In this document: positions 35,256-44,445 of the stretch, in pieces
Numbering within the stretch: the first letter of the stretch is position 1
Layout: each line of letters begins with the position of its first letter
From: CBDDGJ01 sp965227805
Lineage (GTDB): Bacteria > Pseudomonadota > Alphaproteobacteria > RS24
Direction of reading: 5' to 3'
Length of the DNA stretch: 64,000 bases
Assembly (NCBI GenBank): GCA_965227805.1
Contig: CBDDGJ010000001.1
Coordinates: forward strand, 62,001-126,000
Translations under genes and position numbers: made by a program
Notes under the pieces: generated by a model
Told to the model about the DNA's origin: nothing
The model's input: the letters and a program-made list of their open reading frames with translations, nothing else
The model's database searches: none

Positions 35256-36659
35256 GTGGCTGAGTTAGAGCAAAATAATGTAAATAATGCCAGCTTACGC
35301 GAAGCTGATTTTCTTGAATCAGATACGTCACGTGAGGTTTTGCGCTATGTGCTACAGCAACTTGTAGACGAAAACCGGACAACATTATTAAGTTTCATTG
35401 CTGATACACATGACTCCGATATTGCACATTTATTGAGCCTGATGTCATTTGAGCAGCGTAGCCAGTTTATGCAGCTTGTTGGGCATGATTTACCTGCGCA
35501 TGTTTATCCCGAACTCGATCCGGCAATTTGCCACGAAATTGTCGAATATCTTGATTTGGCGCATCTGGTGACAACTGTGCAGACTCTGGAGAGTGATGAT
35601 GCGGTTTTTCTTTTAGAAGATTTGGATGAAGAAGATAGGGAAGAAATTCTTGAGCAAATCCCTGAAACCGACAGGCTTATTTTACAACGGGCACTTGACT
35701 TTCCTGAAGATAGTGCGGGCAGGCTTATGCGTTCAGCGTATGTATCGGTGCCGCCCTTTTGGACAGTCGGACAAACGATAGATTATTTACGTATCAGAGA
35801 AGACTTACCGTATGAGTTTTTGGAAATCTTTGTTTTGGATTCAGCCTATAAGCCGCTTGGGGTTGTGCCGCTTAATCGTATTTTGCGTGCCAAACGCCCC
35901 GAGCTTATGCAACAACTTATTGATGAAGACTTCTCTATGATTGACGCCTATACCGACCGTGAGCAAGTGGCGCTTATGTTTGAACGCTATAATTGGGTAA
36001 GCGCGGCAATTGTTGACAAAGACCAGCGCATGTTGGGGGTGATTACGGCTGATGATGTTTTGGAAGTGATAACCGAAGAAGCGGGCGAAGATATTTTGCG
36101 CCTTGGGGGGGTTGGCGATGAGGCGATGACGGATAATGTTATCGCCACGGCGCGCGGACGTTTTTCATGGTTATTTATCAATCTGCTTACGGCCATTCTT
36201 GCGTCCCTTGTTATCGGTCTGTTTGATGCGTCACTTAAAGAAATGGTTGCGCTTGCCATACTCATGCCGATTGTGGCATCTATGGGGGGCAATGCGGGCA
36301 CACAAACGCTAACGGTAACGGTGCGCGGTCTGGCAACGCGAGAATTATTGCCAGCAAATATACGCCGCGTTATTTTGCGCGAGCTTGGTGTGGGGGTTAT
36401 TAACGGCCTTTTATTTGCTGTGGGTGCAACAATTATTGGTATATTATGGTTTGGCGATTGGCATTTGGGGTTGGTATTGGCACTTGCTATGATTGTGACC
36501 TTGCTTGTGGCTGCTTTAGCGGGTATTCTTATTCCGTTAACATTGGAGAAAGTCAAAATTGATCCGGCCATTGCATCGACCGTATTTGTAACCACATTGA
36601 CAGATGTGATAGGCTTTCTGGCATTTTTAGGATTTGCAACATTATTCTTATTTACATAA
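35256..36659 (+). CDS. mgtE: Magnesium transporter MgtE
   Basis: 467 residues from GTG 35256. Cytoplasmic MgtE_N domain (ALLSFIADTHDSDIAHLLSL region; VFLLEDLDEEDREEILEQIP), two CBS domains (PFWTVGQTIDYLRIREDLPY; VSAAIVDKDQRMLGVITADDV) that sense Mg2+, and five C-terminal membrane helices with LMPIVASMGGNAGTQTLTV, the pore signature. Inner-membrane Mg2+ channel. Confidence 0.95.
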   Translation: MAELEQNNVNNASLREADFLESDTSREVLRYVLQQLVDENRTTLLSFIADTHDSDIAHLLSLMSFEQRSQFMQLVGHDLPAHVYPELDPAICHEIVEYLDLAHLVTTVQTLESDDAVFLLEDLDEEDREEILEQIPETDRLILQRALDFPEDSAGRLMRSAYVSVPPFWTVGQTIDYLRIREDLPYEFLEIFVLDSAYKPLGVVPLNRILRAKRPELMQQLIDEDFSMIDAYTDREQVALMFERYNWVSAAIVDKDQRMLGVITADDVLEVITEEAGEDILRLGGVGDEAMTDNVIATARGRFSWLFINLLTAILASLVIGLFDASLKEMVALAILMPIVASMGGNAGTQTLTVTVRGLATRELLPANIRRVILRELGVGVINGLLFAVGATIIGILWFGDWHLGLVLALAMIVTLLVAALAGILIPLTLEKVKIDPAIASTVFVTTLTDVIGFLAFLGFATLFLFT

Positions 36660-36690
36660 GCTGGCTATAAGTGGGGGTTAATAATTATAT

Positions 36691-37620
36691 ATGCTTAATA
36701 ATAAAATTTTATTGTTTTTATGTGCTTTACTGCTTACACCGGCGCATGCTGGCCAGTGGCAGGAGGGGAATAAACTTTCTTTTGCCTTGCCCGATGCCAT
36801 GGCGAGTATGCTGGGAGATGAAATCTATATTCTGAGCGGCACATTAGGGCAGGGGCGGCGTAGTTTTTTTGAAAGTTATAATGCCCGCTTTGATGGCTTT
36901 CGCGCCCTTACCCCCATCCCCCAGGAGGTGCAAAACTTTGCTTTAACCGCTGGTGATGGGCGGGTTTATGTGCTTGGCGGTTATGATCGCAAAGAGCAAA
37001 AGCCCGTGGATAATTTTTTGATTTATGCGCCCGAAAGCGCGCTATGGATGGAGCGTGCCGCAATGCCTGAAGCACGTAGGGGGCATCATGCTGCTTTTTA
37101 CAAGCGTAGTATTTATATATTTGGCGGCGAAGGCGAAACAAATGATATATTGCGCTATGATATTGACCGCGCTTTATGGGAAAGACAAACAGCTATGCCA
37201 CATCATATATCGGCAATGGCCGTTGCGCAAAAGGATAATAGGATCGTTTTTATCGGCGGGCGTGATATTGATGGCAATGATACGGCCTATGTGCAAGATT
37301 ATAATTTTGAAACAGGGGCGTGGCAAGAGCTTCCTGCTTTGCCATATGCGTTGAGCTATGCCATGGCCGGCTTTATCAATGATGAATTGCATGTTGTCGG
37401 TGGATTTTCACAAGCGCAGGGCAAGGTGCTCGATACACATTTTGTGCTGACACAAGATGGATGGCGGGGTGAACCGGCTTTGCCACAGGCGTTACACCGT
37501 GCGGCCTATGCGATTTATGATAATAAGTTTTTCATCTTTGGGGGCGCGATTGGGGGCAGCCTTTATGCTTTATTTACGGCTTCGGATCAAAGCTATATTT
37601 ACGTGTCTGAGCCGGAATGA
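36691..37620 (+). CDS. Periplasmic kelch-repeat protein
   Basis: 309 residues with signal peptide MLNNKILLFLCALLLTPAHA. Five to six kelch blades are visible by the VYVLGGYD, IYIFGGEGE, IVFIGGRDID, LHVVGGFSQ and FFIFGGAIG repeats, which build a beta-propeller. Resembles YjhT/NanM-type mutarotases, but that is not certain. Overlaps the DUF1489 gene by 4 bp. Confidence 0.8.
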   Translation: MLNNKILLFLCALLLTPAHAGQWQEGNKLSFALPDAMASMLGDEIYILSGTLGQGRRSFFESYNARFDGFRALTPIPQEVQNFALTAGDGRVYVLGGYDRKEQKPVDNFLIYAPESALWMERAAMPEARRGHHAAFYKRSIYIFGGEGETNDILRYDIDRALWERQTAMPHHISAMAVAQKDNRIVFIGGRDIDGNDTAYVQDYNFETGAWQELPALPYALSYAMAGFINDELHVVGGFSQAQGKVLDTHFVLTQDGWRGEPALPQALHRAAYAIYDNKFFIFGGAIGGSLYALFTASDQSYIYVSEPE

Positions 37621-38027
37621 CATGGCATTTGGTTAAATTATGTGTCGGTGCTGAAAACCTCAATGCGCTTGCACAATGGCAACAAAAAGAAAAAAATAGA
37701 ATCGGCAAAATTACGCATGTTACGCGTATGACGCCACGGCGCGATATATCAAAAGGCTCGCTTTACTGGGTGATAAAGGGGATGATTGCCGCACGGCAGC
37801 AAATTATTGCTCTGGAGCAATTTACAGATGATGCAGACATTAAGCGGTGCCGGATTATGTTGGATGATAAATTGGTGGCAACGCGCCCTTTTCCGCGTCG
37901 TCCCTTTCAAGGGTGGCGCTATTTGGCGCATGAAGATGCCCCGGCAGATTTGCCGAAAAACCTGGATGGTGATGACGCATTGCCGCCACATATGCGCGAA
38001 GAGCTTATACGTTTAGGTTTGCTTTAA
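37617..38027 (+). CDS. DUF1489 family protein
   Basis: 136 residues: HLVKLCVGAENLNALAQWQ, THVTRMTPRRDISKGSLYWVIKGMIAARQQI, and a C-terminal RPFQGWRYLAHEDAPAD. All are conserved in DUF1489, a family almost restricted to alphaproteobacteria. Function unknown. Its 3' end overlaps the convergent HIT gene by 23 bp. Confidence 0.9.
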   Translation: MTWHLVKLCVGAENLNALAQWQQKEKNRIGKITHVTRMTPRRDISKGSLYWVIKGMIAARQQIIALEQFTDDADIKRCRIMLDDKLVATRPFPRRPFQGWRYLAHEDAPADLPKNLDGDDALPPHMREELIRLGLL

Positions 38028-38439
38028 TTTTTTCAGCCAAGCGGGTTAGCTCGTCCATATCCGCCATTTCACGGGCATGAAGGTTCATATCCAGCCCTGC
38101 ATGACGCGGAAGAATATGCATATGATAATGCGGCACGGTTTGGCCGGCTGCCGACCCATTAAGCTGGGCAATCATAAACCCTGGCGCATTTACAGCGGCA
38201 ATAACGGCTTTGGCAATTTTGGGCGCAAGGGTGATGATGGCTTGTGCATAGCTGCTATCAATGTCTAAAAAATTCACTGCCGGATATTTGGGAATGATGA
38301 GAACATGGCCGGGCACTTGCGGCATAATATCCATAAAAGCAAGACACATATCATCTTCATAAATTTTAAGTGAGGGCATTTCACCGCGTAAAATTTTGGC
38401 AAAAATATTTTGATCATTATAAACTTCATCAAGTTTCAT
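38005..38439 (-). CDS. HIT family (histidine triad) hydrolase
   Basis: 144 residues. DEVYNDQNIFAKILRGEMPS near the N-terminus, VPGHVLIIPKYPAVNFLD, and the histidine triad HYHMHILPR (HxHxH). Nucleotide-phosphoramide hydrolase or transferase of the HinT/FHIT group. The last gene of a minus-strand operon; its start overlaps the upstream acyltransferase-like gene (ATGA). Confidence 0.93.
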   Translation of the reverse strand: MKLDEVYNDQNIFAKILRGEMPSLKIYEDDMCLAFMDIMPQVPGHVLIIPKYPAVNFLDIDSSYAQAIITLAPKIAKAVIAAVNAPGFMIAQLNGSAAGQTVPHYHMHILPRHAGLDMNLHAREMADMDELTRLAEKIKANLNV

Positions 38440-39593
38440 GAGCGTTTCTCCTGCTTTTTGAAAGGGGTAAATTCATTTAGTCTGTTTATATCTTGTTCCA
38501 CATAATCGCGCTCACTTTCCAGATAATGTGCGACCGCCTGGCGAAACCCGTCCTGGGGAATAAAATGCGCCGAATAAATATGGGTCGGCACATAGCCGCG
38601 TGCCAGCTTGTGTGCGCCTTGTGCCCCGGCCTCAACTATTTTCAGCTTATGGGTAATCGCATAATCCATGGCTTGATAATAGCATAATTCGAAATGTAAA
38701 AAGGGGTGGGTTTCACAACATCCCCAATTCCGTCCATATAATGTATCGCCACCGATAAAATTAAGCGCACCGGCAATATAGCGCCCATCGCGCTTGGCGA
38801 GAATGAGCAAAATATCCTGTGCCATGCTCTCGGTGATGAGCGAAAAAAAATCGCGGGTTAAATAAGGCTGCCCCCATTTGCGCATGCCTGTATCCATATA
38901 GAAATCAAAAAAGGCATCCCAATGCGCTTCGGTTAATTGTGCGCCGCTTAGCCACTCTATCTCGATACCCGCTTCAATGGCACGGGCGCGTTCTTTTTTA
39001 ATAGCCTTTCTTTTGCGTGCGGAAAGAGCAGCAAGAAAATCGTCAAAACTTTGATAGTTATGATTATGCCAATGAAATTGCTGATCGGTGCGGCTTAGAA
39101 ACGCATAATGCGATAGAGTTTCATTTTGTGTGGGGGGTAAAAAATTGATATGCAGAGACGAAATATTATAGCGTGTGGTTAAGTTTATTGCGCCTTGAAT
39201 AAGGGGGGCATTATAGTCATCAGAGCCGCCGGTTAATAGGCGGGCACCGGTGACGGGGGTAAAGGGCACGGCACAAAGCAGTTTTGGATAATACTGTCCA
39301 CCGGCACGCTCAAACGCATCCGCCCACCCATGGTCGAAAATATATTCACCCTGGCTATGGGCTTTCACATAAAGCGGCATAGCGGCGCGGGGTATATCTT
39401 GTGCATCATATAAGATTAAATGTTGTGCAGCCCATCCGGTTCCAGGAACCGCCGAACCGCTTTTTTCCAATGCCTGCAAAAAGGCATAGCTGATAAAAGG
39501 ATTATATATGCTACCGGGTGGATGCGCCAGACCATCCCATAAATGTGGGTCTATATCATCAAATGTGGTTAGGGTGCTTAGCTTAAAAGACAT
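38436..39593 (-). CDS. DUF482/FemAB-like GNAT acyltransferase
   Basis: 385 residues of the peptidogalycan-recognition/GNAT family (DUF482): DPHLWDGLAHPPGSIYNPFISYAFLQALEKSGS, HLILYDAQDIPRAAMPLYVK, YIFDHGWADAFERAGGQYYPK, and LNFIGGDTLYGRNWG, YQAMDYAITHKL with VEAGAQGAHKLARGYVP. Members look like non-ribosomal aminoacyl or acyl transferases; the substrate is unknown. Four bp upstream of HIT, in a run of small cytosolic enzymes. Confidence 0.85.
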   Translation of the reverse strand: MSFKLSTLTTFDDIDPHLWDGLAHPPGSIYNPFISYAFLQALEKSGSAVPGTGWAAQHLILYDAQDIPRAAMPLYVKAHSQGEYIFDHGWADAFERAGGQYYPKLLCAVPFTPVTGARLLTGGSDDYNAPLIQGAINLTTRYNISSLHINFLPPTQNETLSHYAFLSRTDQQFHWHNHNYQSFDDFLAALSARKRKAIKKERARAIEAGIEIEWLSGAQLTEAHWDAFFDFYMDTGMRKWGQPYLTRDFFSLITESMAQDILLILAKRDGRYIAGALNFIGGDTLYGRNWGCCETHPFLHFELCYYQAMDYAITHKLKIVEAGAQGAHKLARGYVPTHIYSAHFIPQDGFRQAVAHYLESERDYVEQDINRLNEFTPFKKQEKRS

Positions 39594-39595
39594 AT

Positions 39596-40057
39596 TCAGA
39601 CAATCTCAAACAGGCTTTCTATTTCCACAACCCAGCCCAGCGGCAAAGCAGCACACCCAATCGCGACGCGCGCATGTTTGCCCGCGTCACCCAATGCCGC
39701 CACCATAATGCTGGATGCCCCATTTATAATGGTCGGGTGCTCAGTGAAATCAGCCATGCATGCCACATAGCCAGTTAATTTAATGCAAGCCTTAAGGCGG
39801 GATAAATCACCATCACAGGCTATTTTTGCTTGCGCCAGACAATTTATTGCTGCCTGGCGGGCGGCGGCCTGGGCGTCCTCTATGGTGATATTATTGCCTG
39901 CTATGCCGCATATTTGCCCGTCATAGCCAAGCGGGCCTTGCCCGGAAATATAGAGCATATTGCCGCTTATCCGATAAGGCAGGTAATCGGCAAGCGGGGC
40001 TTGGGGCGCGGGAAGGGTGATATTATATTTTTGTAAATTTTGTTCAATTTTATTCAT
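39596..40057 (-). CDS. RidA/YjgF family protein (chorismate-mutase-like subgroup)
   Basis: 153 residues. LADYLPYRISGNMLYISGQGPL, AQAAARQAAINCLAQAKIAC, VNGASSIMVAAL-type strand, and GKHARVAIGCAALPLGWVVE with EIESLFEIV at the end. Members remove reactive enamines/imines or act as uncharacterised RidA paralogues; this C-terminus (no catalytic Arg of canonical RidA) fits the broader subgroup. Overlaps dinB by 4 bp. Confidence 0.88.
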   Translation of the reverse strand: MNKIEQNLQKYNITLPAPQAPLADYLPYRISGNMLYISGQGPLGYDGQICGIAGNNITIEDAQAAARQAAINCLAQAKIACDGDLSRLKACIKLTGYVACMADFTEHPTIINGASSIMVAALGDAGKHARVAIGCAALPLGWVVEIESLFEIV

Positions 40058-41340
40058 AATAAGCTGCGTCCTTTTTTAACAATTTGTGTTCCGAATTTGT
40101 CGCGCACCTTATCCATAGCGCGCTCCGTTGCGATGCGGCGACGTTTATCCGGATCGGCCAGGTCACCTAAATCAGCAAATTCGGCTGTGGTCAGTGCGCT
40201 AAGCCCAATGCCAAGCAAGCGATAGCTTTGTGCTTTTTTATTACAATATTCATGGAGCAATAATTTGCCGGCTTTGTAAATCTCTTCGGCCATTTGTGTT
40301 GGTTCATACAGTGCGCGCTGACGTGTGACGGATTGGAATTTATATGTTTTCAATTTTAATGTGACGGTTTTACCGGCAATATTTTTTGTTTTACATTGTG
40401 TGGATAGTTTTTCACAAAGTCGCCACAAATGTTTTTCCAGCTGTGCGCGATCATCAATATCGGTTGAAAATGTTGTTTCGGTTGAGATAGATTTGCGTTC
40501 CGAACCCGGCGACACAATTCGGCTATCATCGCCACGTGATAATCTGGCCAGTCTGTAACCAATTGTGCCATAACGGCGGATAAGCTCGATTTCGCTCATC
40601 ATTTGCAAATGCCTGACATGCGTGATGCCATGGGCGTGGAGTTTTTTCTGCATGGCTTTGCCGACACCCCATATACGCTTTATAGGCAGGGCGGCAAGTT
40701 TTTCTATTGTTTCGGCTCTTCCGATGATGCTAAAGCCGCGCGGTTTATCCATATCAGAGGCAAGTTTGGCCAGAAATTTATTATATGACAGACCAATGGA
40801 AACAGTGATTCCAACCTCTTGTTCTATTTTTAGCGCGAGTTTCGTTATGCTTTGCGCCGGAAACATTTTGTGCAATTTTTGCGTGCCGCGTAAATCCAAA
40901 AATGCTTCATCAATAGAGAGCGGTTCAACGAGGGGGGTAAAATCATGCATAAGCCTGCGTATCTGCTTGCTTGCTTCGCTATATTTAGCCCCATTGGGTT
41001 TTATAATAACCGCGTGCGGGCATAGTTTCTTTGCCTTAAACATTGGCATAGCCGAATGAATCCCGAAAATACGCGCATTATAGCAAGCGGTTGAAACGAC
41101 ACCGCGTTTGCCGCCGCCAATAATGACCGGCTTGTCGGCAAGGCTTGGATTATCACGAATTTCAATAGCCGCAAAAAAAGCATCGCAATCAAGATGCACG
41201 ATATCCAGCTTTGTAAGTTCTTCATGGTGAAGTAGGCGCGGCGAGCGACAAGCAGGGCAACGCTTGGGCAAGATAGAGCTTCCTGCGGGTGCGGTGAAAT
41301 ATGTCGCACATTGGCGACATAAAATATCAAAATCCATCTG
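40054..41340 (-). CDS. dinB: DNA polymerase IV (Y-family) with N-terminal zinc ribbon
   Basis: 428 residues from ATG 41340; the frame stays open further upstream but overlaps the HAD gene. The N-terminus has CRQCATYF...CPACRSPR, a four-cysteine zinc ribbon known in alphaproteobacterial DinB. Palm and fingers follow: DIVHLDCDAFFAAIEIRDNP (first metal Asp pair), YNARIFGIHSAMPMFKAKKL, PLSIDEAFLDLRG (the catalytic SIDE motif), then the little finger. Translesion synthesis polymerase. Confidence 0.95.
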   Translation of the reverse strand, partial: QMDFDILCRQCATYFTAPAGSSILPKRCPACRSPRLLHHEELTKLDIVHLDCDAFFAAIEIRDNPSLADKPVIIGGGKRGVVSTACYNARIFGIHSAMPMFKAKKLCPHAVIIKPNGAKYSEASKQIRRLMHDFTPLVEPLSIDEAFLDLRGTQKLHKMFPAQSITKLALKIEQEVGITVSIGLSYNKFLAKLASDMDKPRGFSIIGRAETIEKLAALPIKRIWGVGKAMQKKLHAHGITHVRHLQMMSEIELIRRYGTIGYRLARLSRGDDSRIVSPGSERKSISTETTFSTDIDDRAQLEKHLWRLCEKLSTQCKTKNIAGKTVTLKLKTYKFQSVTRQRALYEPTQMAEEIYKAGKLLLHEYCNKKAQSYRLLGIGLSALTTAEFADLGDLADPDKRRRIATERAMDKVRDKFGTQIVKKGRSLL

Positions 41341-41992
41341 CGTCGAGCTGGGCGGTGATCCAGTCATAGGCTTTATCCCACTGGTCAATACGTTGTGTGG
41401 CATTTTGCGCCATCGGAATATGTTTGGCAAGGCGCGGATCGGCAACAAAATGGATGCGGCGCGTATGGGGCGCGTGCTTGGCAACACTATCGATATGGTA
41501 AGGAATATCATCAAGAAAGAAAATCGGCGCGCGCATAGCCGCCGTGATTGTCTTTACCGGCAATCCCTTAGGGCCATTACCAACAATCACCGGATAATTC
41601 ATGCCATGATGTGTCAGATTATCAATGCGGGCTTGCTTGGCATGAAGGGCAGAATTGGTTAGCACAATAATTTGGGCGCGTTTGGCAAGGGCGGCAAGGG
41701 CATCTGCAGCGCCGGAAACCGCATCAATATGGCGTGTTTCATGCGTAAAAAACTCATCCAGCAAATCCGATATGGCAATATCAACCGGTTCATTGGTCAT
41801 GCGCGATTTTATATTGCCCGTGATTTGAAAACTCTGCATATCAAACCACATATCCCGTTGGTCAAGAAAATACTCCAGACGTTGTATAAATTTTAACAAC
41901 ACCTCATCCGCATCGGAAATAATAAGCGGTTTTTCGGGGTCAAGCGATAGCGCGTCAATTTGTTCGATTAAGTCGGGGGATAGCTGTGTCAT
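41327..41992 (-). CDS. HAD-like hydrolase, alphaproteobacterial family
   Basis: 221 residues. EKPLIISDADEVLLKFIQR provides the nucleophile region (DAD), AQIIVLTNSALHAKQARID the threonine motif, and PIFFLDDIPYHIDSVAKHAP the acidic DD motif of HAD superfamily phosphatases. Substrate unknown. Overlaps the dinB start by 14 bp, so tightly linked. Confidence 0.8.
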   Translation of the reverse strand: MTQLSPDLIEQIDALSLDPEKPLIISDADEVLLKFIQRLEYFLDQRDMWFDMQSFQITGNIKSRMTNEPVDIAISDLLDEFFTHETRHIDAVSGAADALAALAKRAQIIVLTNSALHAKQARIDNLTHHGMNYPVIVGNGPKGLPVKTITAAMRAPIFFLDDIPYHIDSVAKHAPHTRRIHFVADPRLAKHIPMAQNATQRIDQWDKAYDWITAQLDADGF

Positions 41993-42018
41993 TTGTCTAT
42001 GGTAAAGGGGTCTTGGCT

Positions 42019-42297
42019 TTATGTCCAGTCGCTATTTGTCTCGCCGGCAAGCCTGTGCTGCGCCTGGGCAGGTAAGGCGGGGTCGAGCGCATGGTCATCA
42101 CAAAAGGCAAGCAGCATGGTTTCATCCGAAAGCAGAAAATTGATGATGCCCGCAAGCATATCTTTATCATCCGAACGCCCCATAATATCGCCAGGCGAAA
42201 GCCCTGAAAGTGCCATAAAGCGCGTCATGTAAGTGTCATGCATCGCAAGCCATTCTATGGCCTTAAATGCGAGAATTTCTGCCTGGTCTTGCGTCAT
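42019..42297 (-). CDS. DUF3572 family protein
   Basis: 92 residues from ATG 42297 (MTQDQAEILAFKAIEWLAMH). The frame extends to 42324, but that upstream part is the rpmG terminator hairpin. Contains SGLSPGDIMGRSDDKDMLAGIINFLLSDETMLLAFC, typical of DUF3572, a family of small helical alphaproteobacterial proteins with unknown role. First gene of the minus-strand operon to HIT. Confidence 0.85.
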   Translation of the reverse strand: MTQDQAEILAFKAIEWLAMHDTYMTRFMALSGLSPGDIMGRSDDKDMLAGIINFLLSDETMLLAFCDDHALDPALPAQAQHRLAGETNSDWT

Positions 42298-42305
42298 ATA
42301 TTTAC

Positions 42306-42334
42306 CGATAAAAAAGGCGCCCAAAAGGCGCCCG
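42306..42334 (-). terminator. Rho-independent terminator downstream of rpmG
   Basis: On the minus strand GGGCGCC-TTTT-GGGCGCC folds into a stem with GGCGCC on both sides, followed by TTTTTTA. It lies 24 bp beyond the rpmG stop and just before the DUF3572 start at 42297. Confidence 0.75.
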
Positions 42335-42357
42335 TTAAAATTATCGTGTTAAACACC

Positions 42358-42525
42358 CTATTTAATTTTTGTTTCCTTAAATTCCACATGTTTGCGTGCA
42401 ACGGGGTCATATTTACGCACAGTCATTTTTTCGGTCATGGTGCGTGCATTTTTCTTTGTGACATAAAAAAAGCCCGTATCGGCGGTGCTTTCCAGCTTGA
42501 TTTTTATGGTTGTCGGCTTTGCCAT
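42358..42525 (-). CDS. rpmG: 50S ribosomal protein L33
   Basis: 55 residues on the minus strand, starting MAKPTTIKIKLESTADTGFF and containing YVTKKNARTMTEKM and VRKYDPVARKHVEF before the TAG at 42358. This is the cysteine-free (non-zinc) form of L33. The product is a small component of the large ribosomal subunit. Its own terminator follows directly. Confidence 0.95.
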   Translation of the reverse strand: MAKPTTIKIKLESTADTGFFYVTKKNARTMTEKMTVRKYDPVARKHVEFKETKIK

Positions 42526-42669
42526 AGCGTGTCATCCTTTTTATTTGTGAAAAAGCTAAATAAAGCAATTATGTGAAAAGTCAAGTCTGTTTGATTTTAT
42601 GCTGGATTAAAGATGATTCTATGCGTATAAGAGGGCGTGTTTTTATCTAAGGAGGGTCTAACTTTCTCT

Positions 42670-43956
42670 ATGTCCGTTACTATGCACAACACAGCCAGTT
42701 TTTTCTCAACATCTTTAGCCCAAGCCGATAGCGATATATCTGCGGCCATTCAAAAAGAGCTTCACCGTCAACAAAATCAGATAGAGCTTATTGCCTCTGA
42801 AAACATTGTATCGCAGGCAGTGTTGGAGGTGCAAGGCTCTGTGCTGACCAATAAATATGCCGAAGGCTATCCGGCGCGGCGCTATTATGGGGGGTGCGAG
42901 TTTGTCGATATTGTCGAAGACTTGGCGATTTCACGCGCAAAAGAGTTATTTAATTGTGCTTATGCAAATGTGCAACCCAATTCCGGATCGCAAGCCAATC
43001 AGGCTGCACTTATGGCGGTGGCACAGCCGGGTGATGTTATTTTGGGTATGAGCCTTGCGGCAGGGGGGCACTTGACGCATGGCGCGCCGCCCAATCAATC
43101 GGGCAAATGGTTTAAGGCGGTGCATTATGGCGTGCGCGAGGCAGATCACAGAGTGGATTTTGATGATATTGAAGCGCTTGCACATGAGCATCGCCCAAAA
43201 GTGATTATTGCCGGTGCATCGGCCTATGCGCGGGAATTGGACTTTGCAAAATTCCGCGAAATTGCGGATAAAGTAGGGGCTTATCTTATGGTGGATATGG
43301 CACATATTGCAGGGCTGGTGGCGACTGGGGCGCATCAAAGCCCCTTGCCATATGCTGATATTGTCACCACCACCACCCATAAAACCTTGCGCGGGCCGCG
43401 CGGGGGTATGATTTTATCGAATAATGTTGAGTTAGGTAAAAAACTCAATTCTGCTGTGTTTCCGGGTTTGCAAGGCGGGCCGCTTATGCATGTTATTGCG
43501 GCAAAGGCGGTTGCTTTTGATGAGGCATTGAAGCCTGCATTTAAGGAGTATATTACACAAGTTGTAGACAATGCGGATGCTTTGGCAAGCCGCCTGATTG
43601 AGCATGGTTTTGATATTGTTTCTGGCGGCACGGATAATCATCTGGTTTTGCTTGATTTACAACCCAAAAAACTTACCGGTGACGTTGCAGAAACCATATT
43701 GGAAGCCGCCGGCATGACCTGTAATAAAAATGGCGTGCCCTTTGATCCGCAACCGCCGCGTATAACTTCTGGCGTGCGTTTGGGCACACCTGCGGCAACC
43801 ACACGTGGCTTTGGTGTAACAGAATTTGAGCACGTCGGCGATTTTATTGCCGAAGTGTTGACCGCTGTTGCAAATGGCGAGACCGAAAGCGGGAAAACGG
43901 TGGAAGCTGTGCGTGCCAAAGTCCATGACCTTTGTGCGGCGCATCCGATTTATTGA
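42670..43956 (+). CDS. glyA: Serine hydroxymethyltransferase
   Basis: 428 residues from ATG 42670; AAGGAGG lies 13 bp before it, which also allows ATG 42682. The frame is open from a GTG at 42637 that precedes the Shine-Dalgarno and is not used. Motifs: IELIASENIVSQAVLE, NKYAEGYPARRYYGG, PNSGSQANQAAL, DMAHIAGLVATG and the PLP lysine in TTTHKTLRGPRGG. Interconverts serine and glycine with tetrahydrofolate. Begins the glyA-nrdR-rib cluster. Confidence 0.96.
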   Translation: MSVTMHNTASFFSTSLAQADSDISAAIQKELHRQQNQIELIASENIVSQAVLEVQGSVLTNKYAEGYPARRYYGGCEFVDIVEDLAISRAKELFNCAYANVQPNSGSQANQAALMAVAQPGDVILGMSLAAGGHLTHGAPPNQSGKWFKAVHYGVREADHRVDFDDIEALAHEHRPKVIIAGASAYARELDFAKFREIADKVGAYLMVDMAHIAGLVATGAHQSPLPYADIVTTTTHKTLRGPRGGMILSNNVELGKKLNSAVFPGLQGGPLMHVIAAKAVAFDEALKPAFKEYITQVVDNADALASRLIEHGFDIVSGGTDNHLVLLDLQPKKLTGDVAETILEAAGMTCNKNGVPFDPQPPRITSGVRLGTPAATTRGFGVTEFEHVGDFIAEVLTAVANGETESGKTVEAVRAKVHDLCAAHPIY

Positions 43957-43957
43957 T

Positions 43958-44422
43958 ATGCGTTGTCCTTTTTGTAATAATTCGGAAACGCAAGTTAAGG
44001 ATAGCCGCCCGACCGAGGAAAACGCGGTTATTCGCAGACGGCGGATTTGCCCTGATTGTGGTGGACGCTTCACAACATTCGAGCGTGTGCAATTACGTGA
44101 TTTGGTTATCATTAAGAATACTGGCCGCAAGGTGTCGTTTGATCGCGATAAACTCATGCGCTCGGTGCAAATTGCTTTGCGCAAACGTCCGGTTGACCCG
44201 GAACGGATTGAACGTATGGTAAGTGGCATTGTGCGTCGTTTGGAAAATAGGGGCGATGCTGAAATACCTGCCAAGCTGGTCGGGGAAATGGTTATGGAAG
44301 GGCTTTATGCTTTGGATCAGGTTGGTTATGTGCGTTTTGCTTCCGTCTATCGTGATTTCCGTGAAACCCGTGATTTCCAGGAATTTCTTGGTGAAATGTC
44401 AGAACACGCGCAAGACGACTAA
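43958..44422 (+). CDS. nrdR: Transcriptional repressor NrdR
   Basis: 154 residues. N-terminal zinc ribbon (MRCPFCNNSETQVKDSR; RRRRICPDCGGRFTTFE) and an ATP-cone (LVIIKNTGRKVSFDRDKLMR). It represses ribonucleotide reductase genes, sensing ATP/dATP. ATG lies 1 bp after the glyA stop. The position between glyA and ribD is standard in this class. Confidence 0.96.
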   Translation: MRCPFCNNSETQVKDSRPTEENAVIRRRRICPDCGGRFTTFERVQLRDLVIIKNTGRKVSFDRDKLMRSVQIALRKRPVDPERIERMVSGIVRRLENRGDAEIPAKLVGEMVMEGLYALDQVGYVRFASVYRDFRETRDFQEFLGEMSEHAQDD

Positions 44423-44445
44423 ACTATACCAAAGGAGCCCATGAG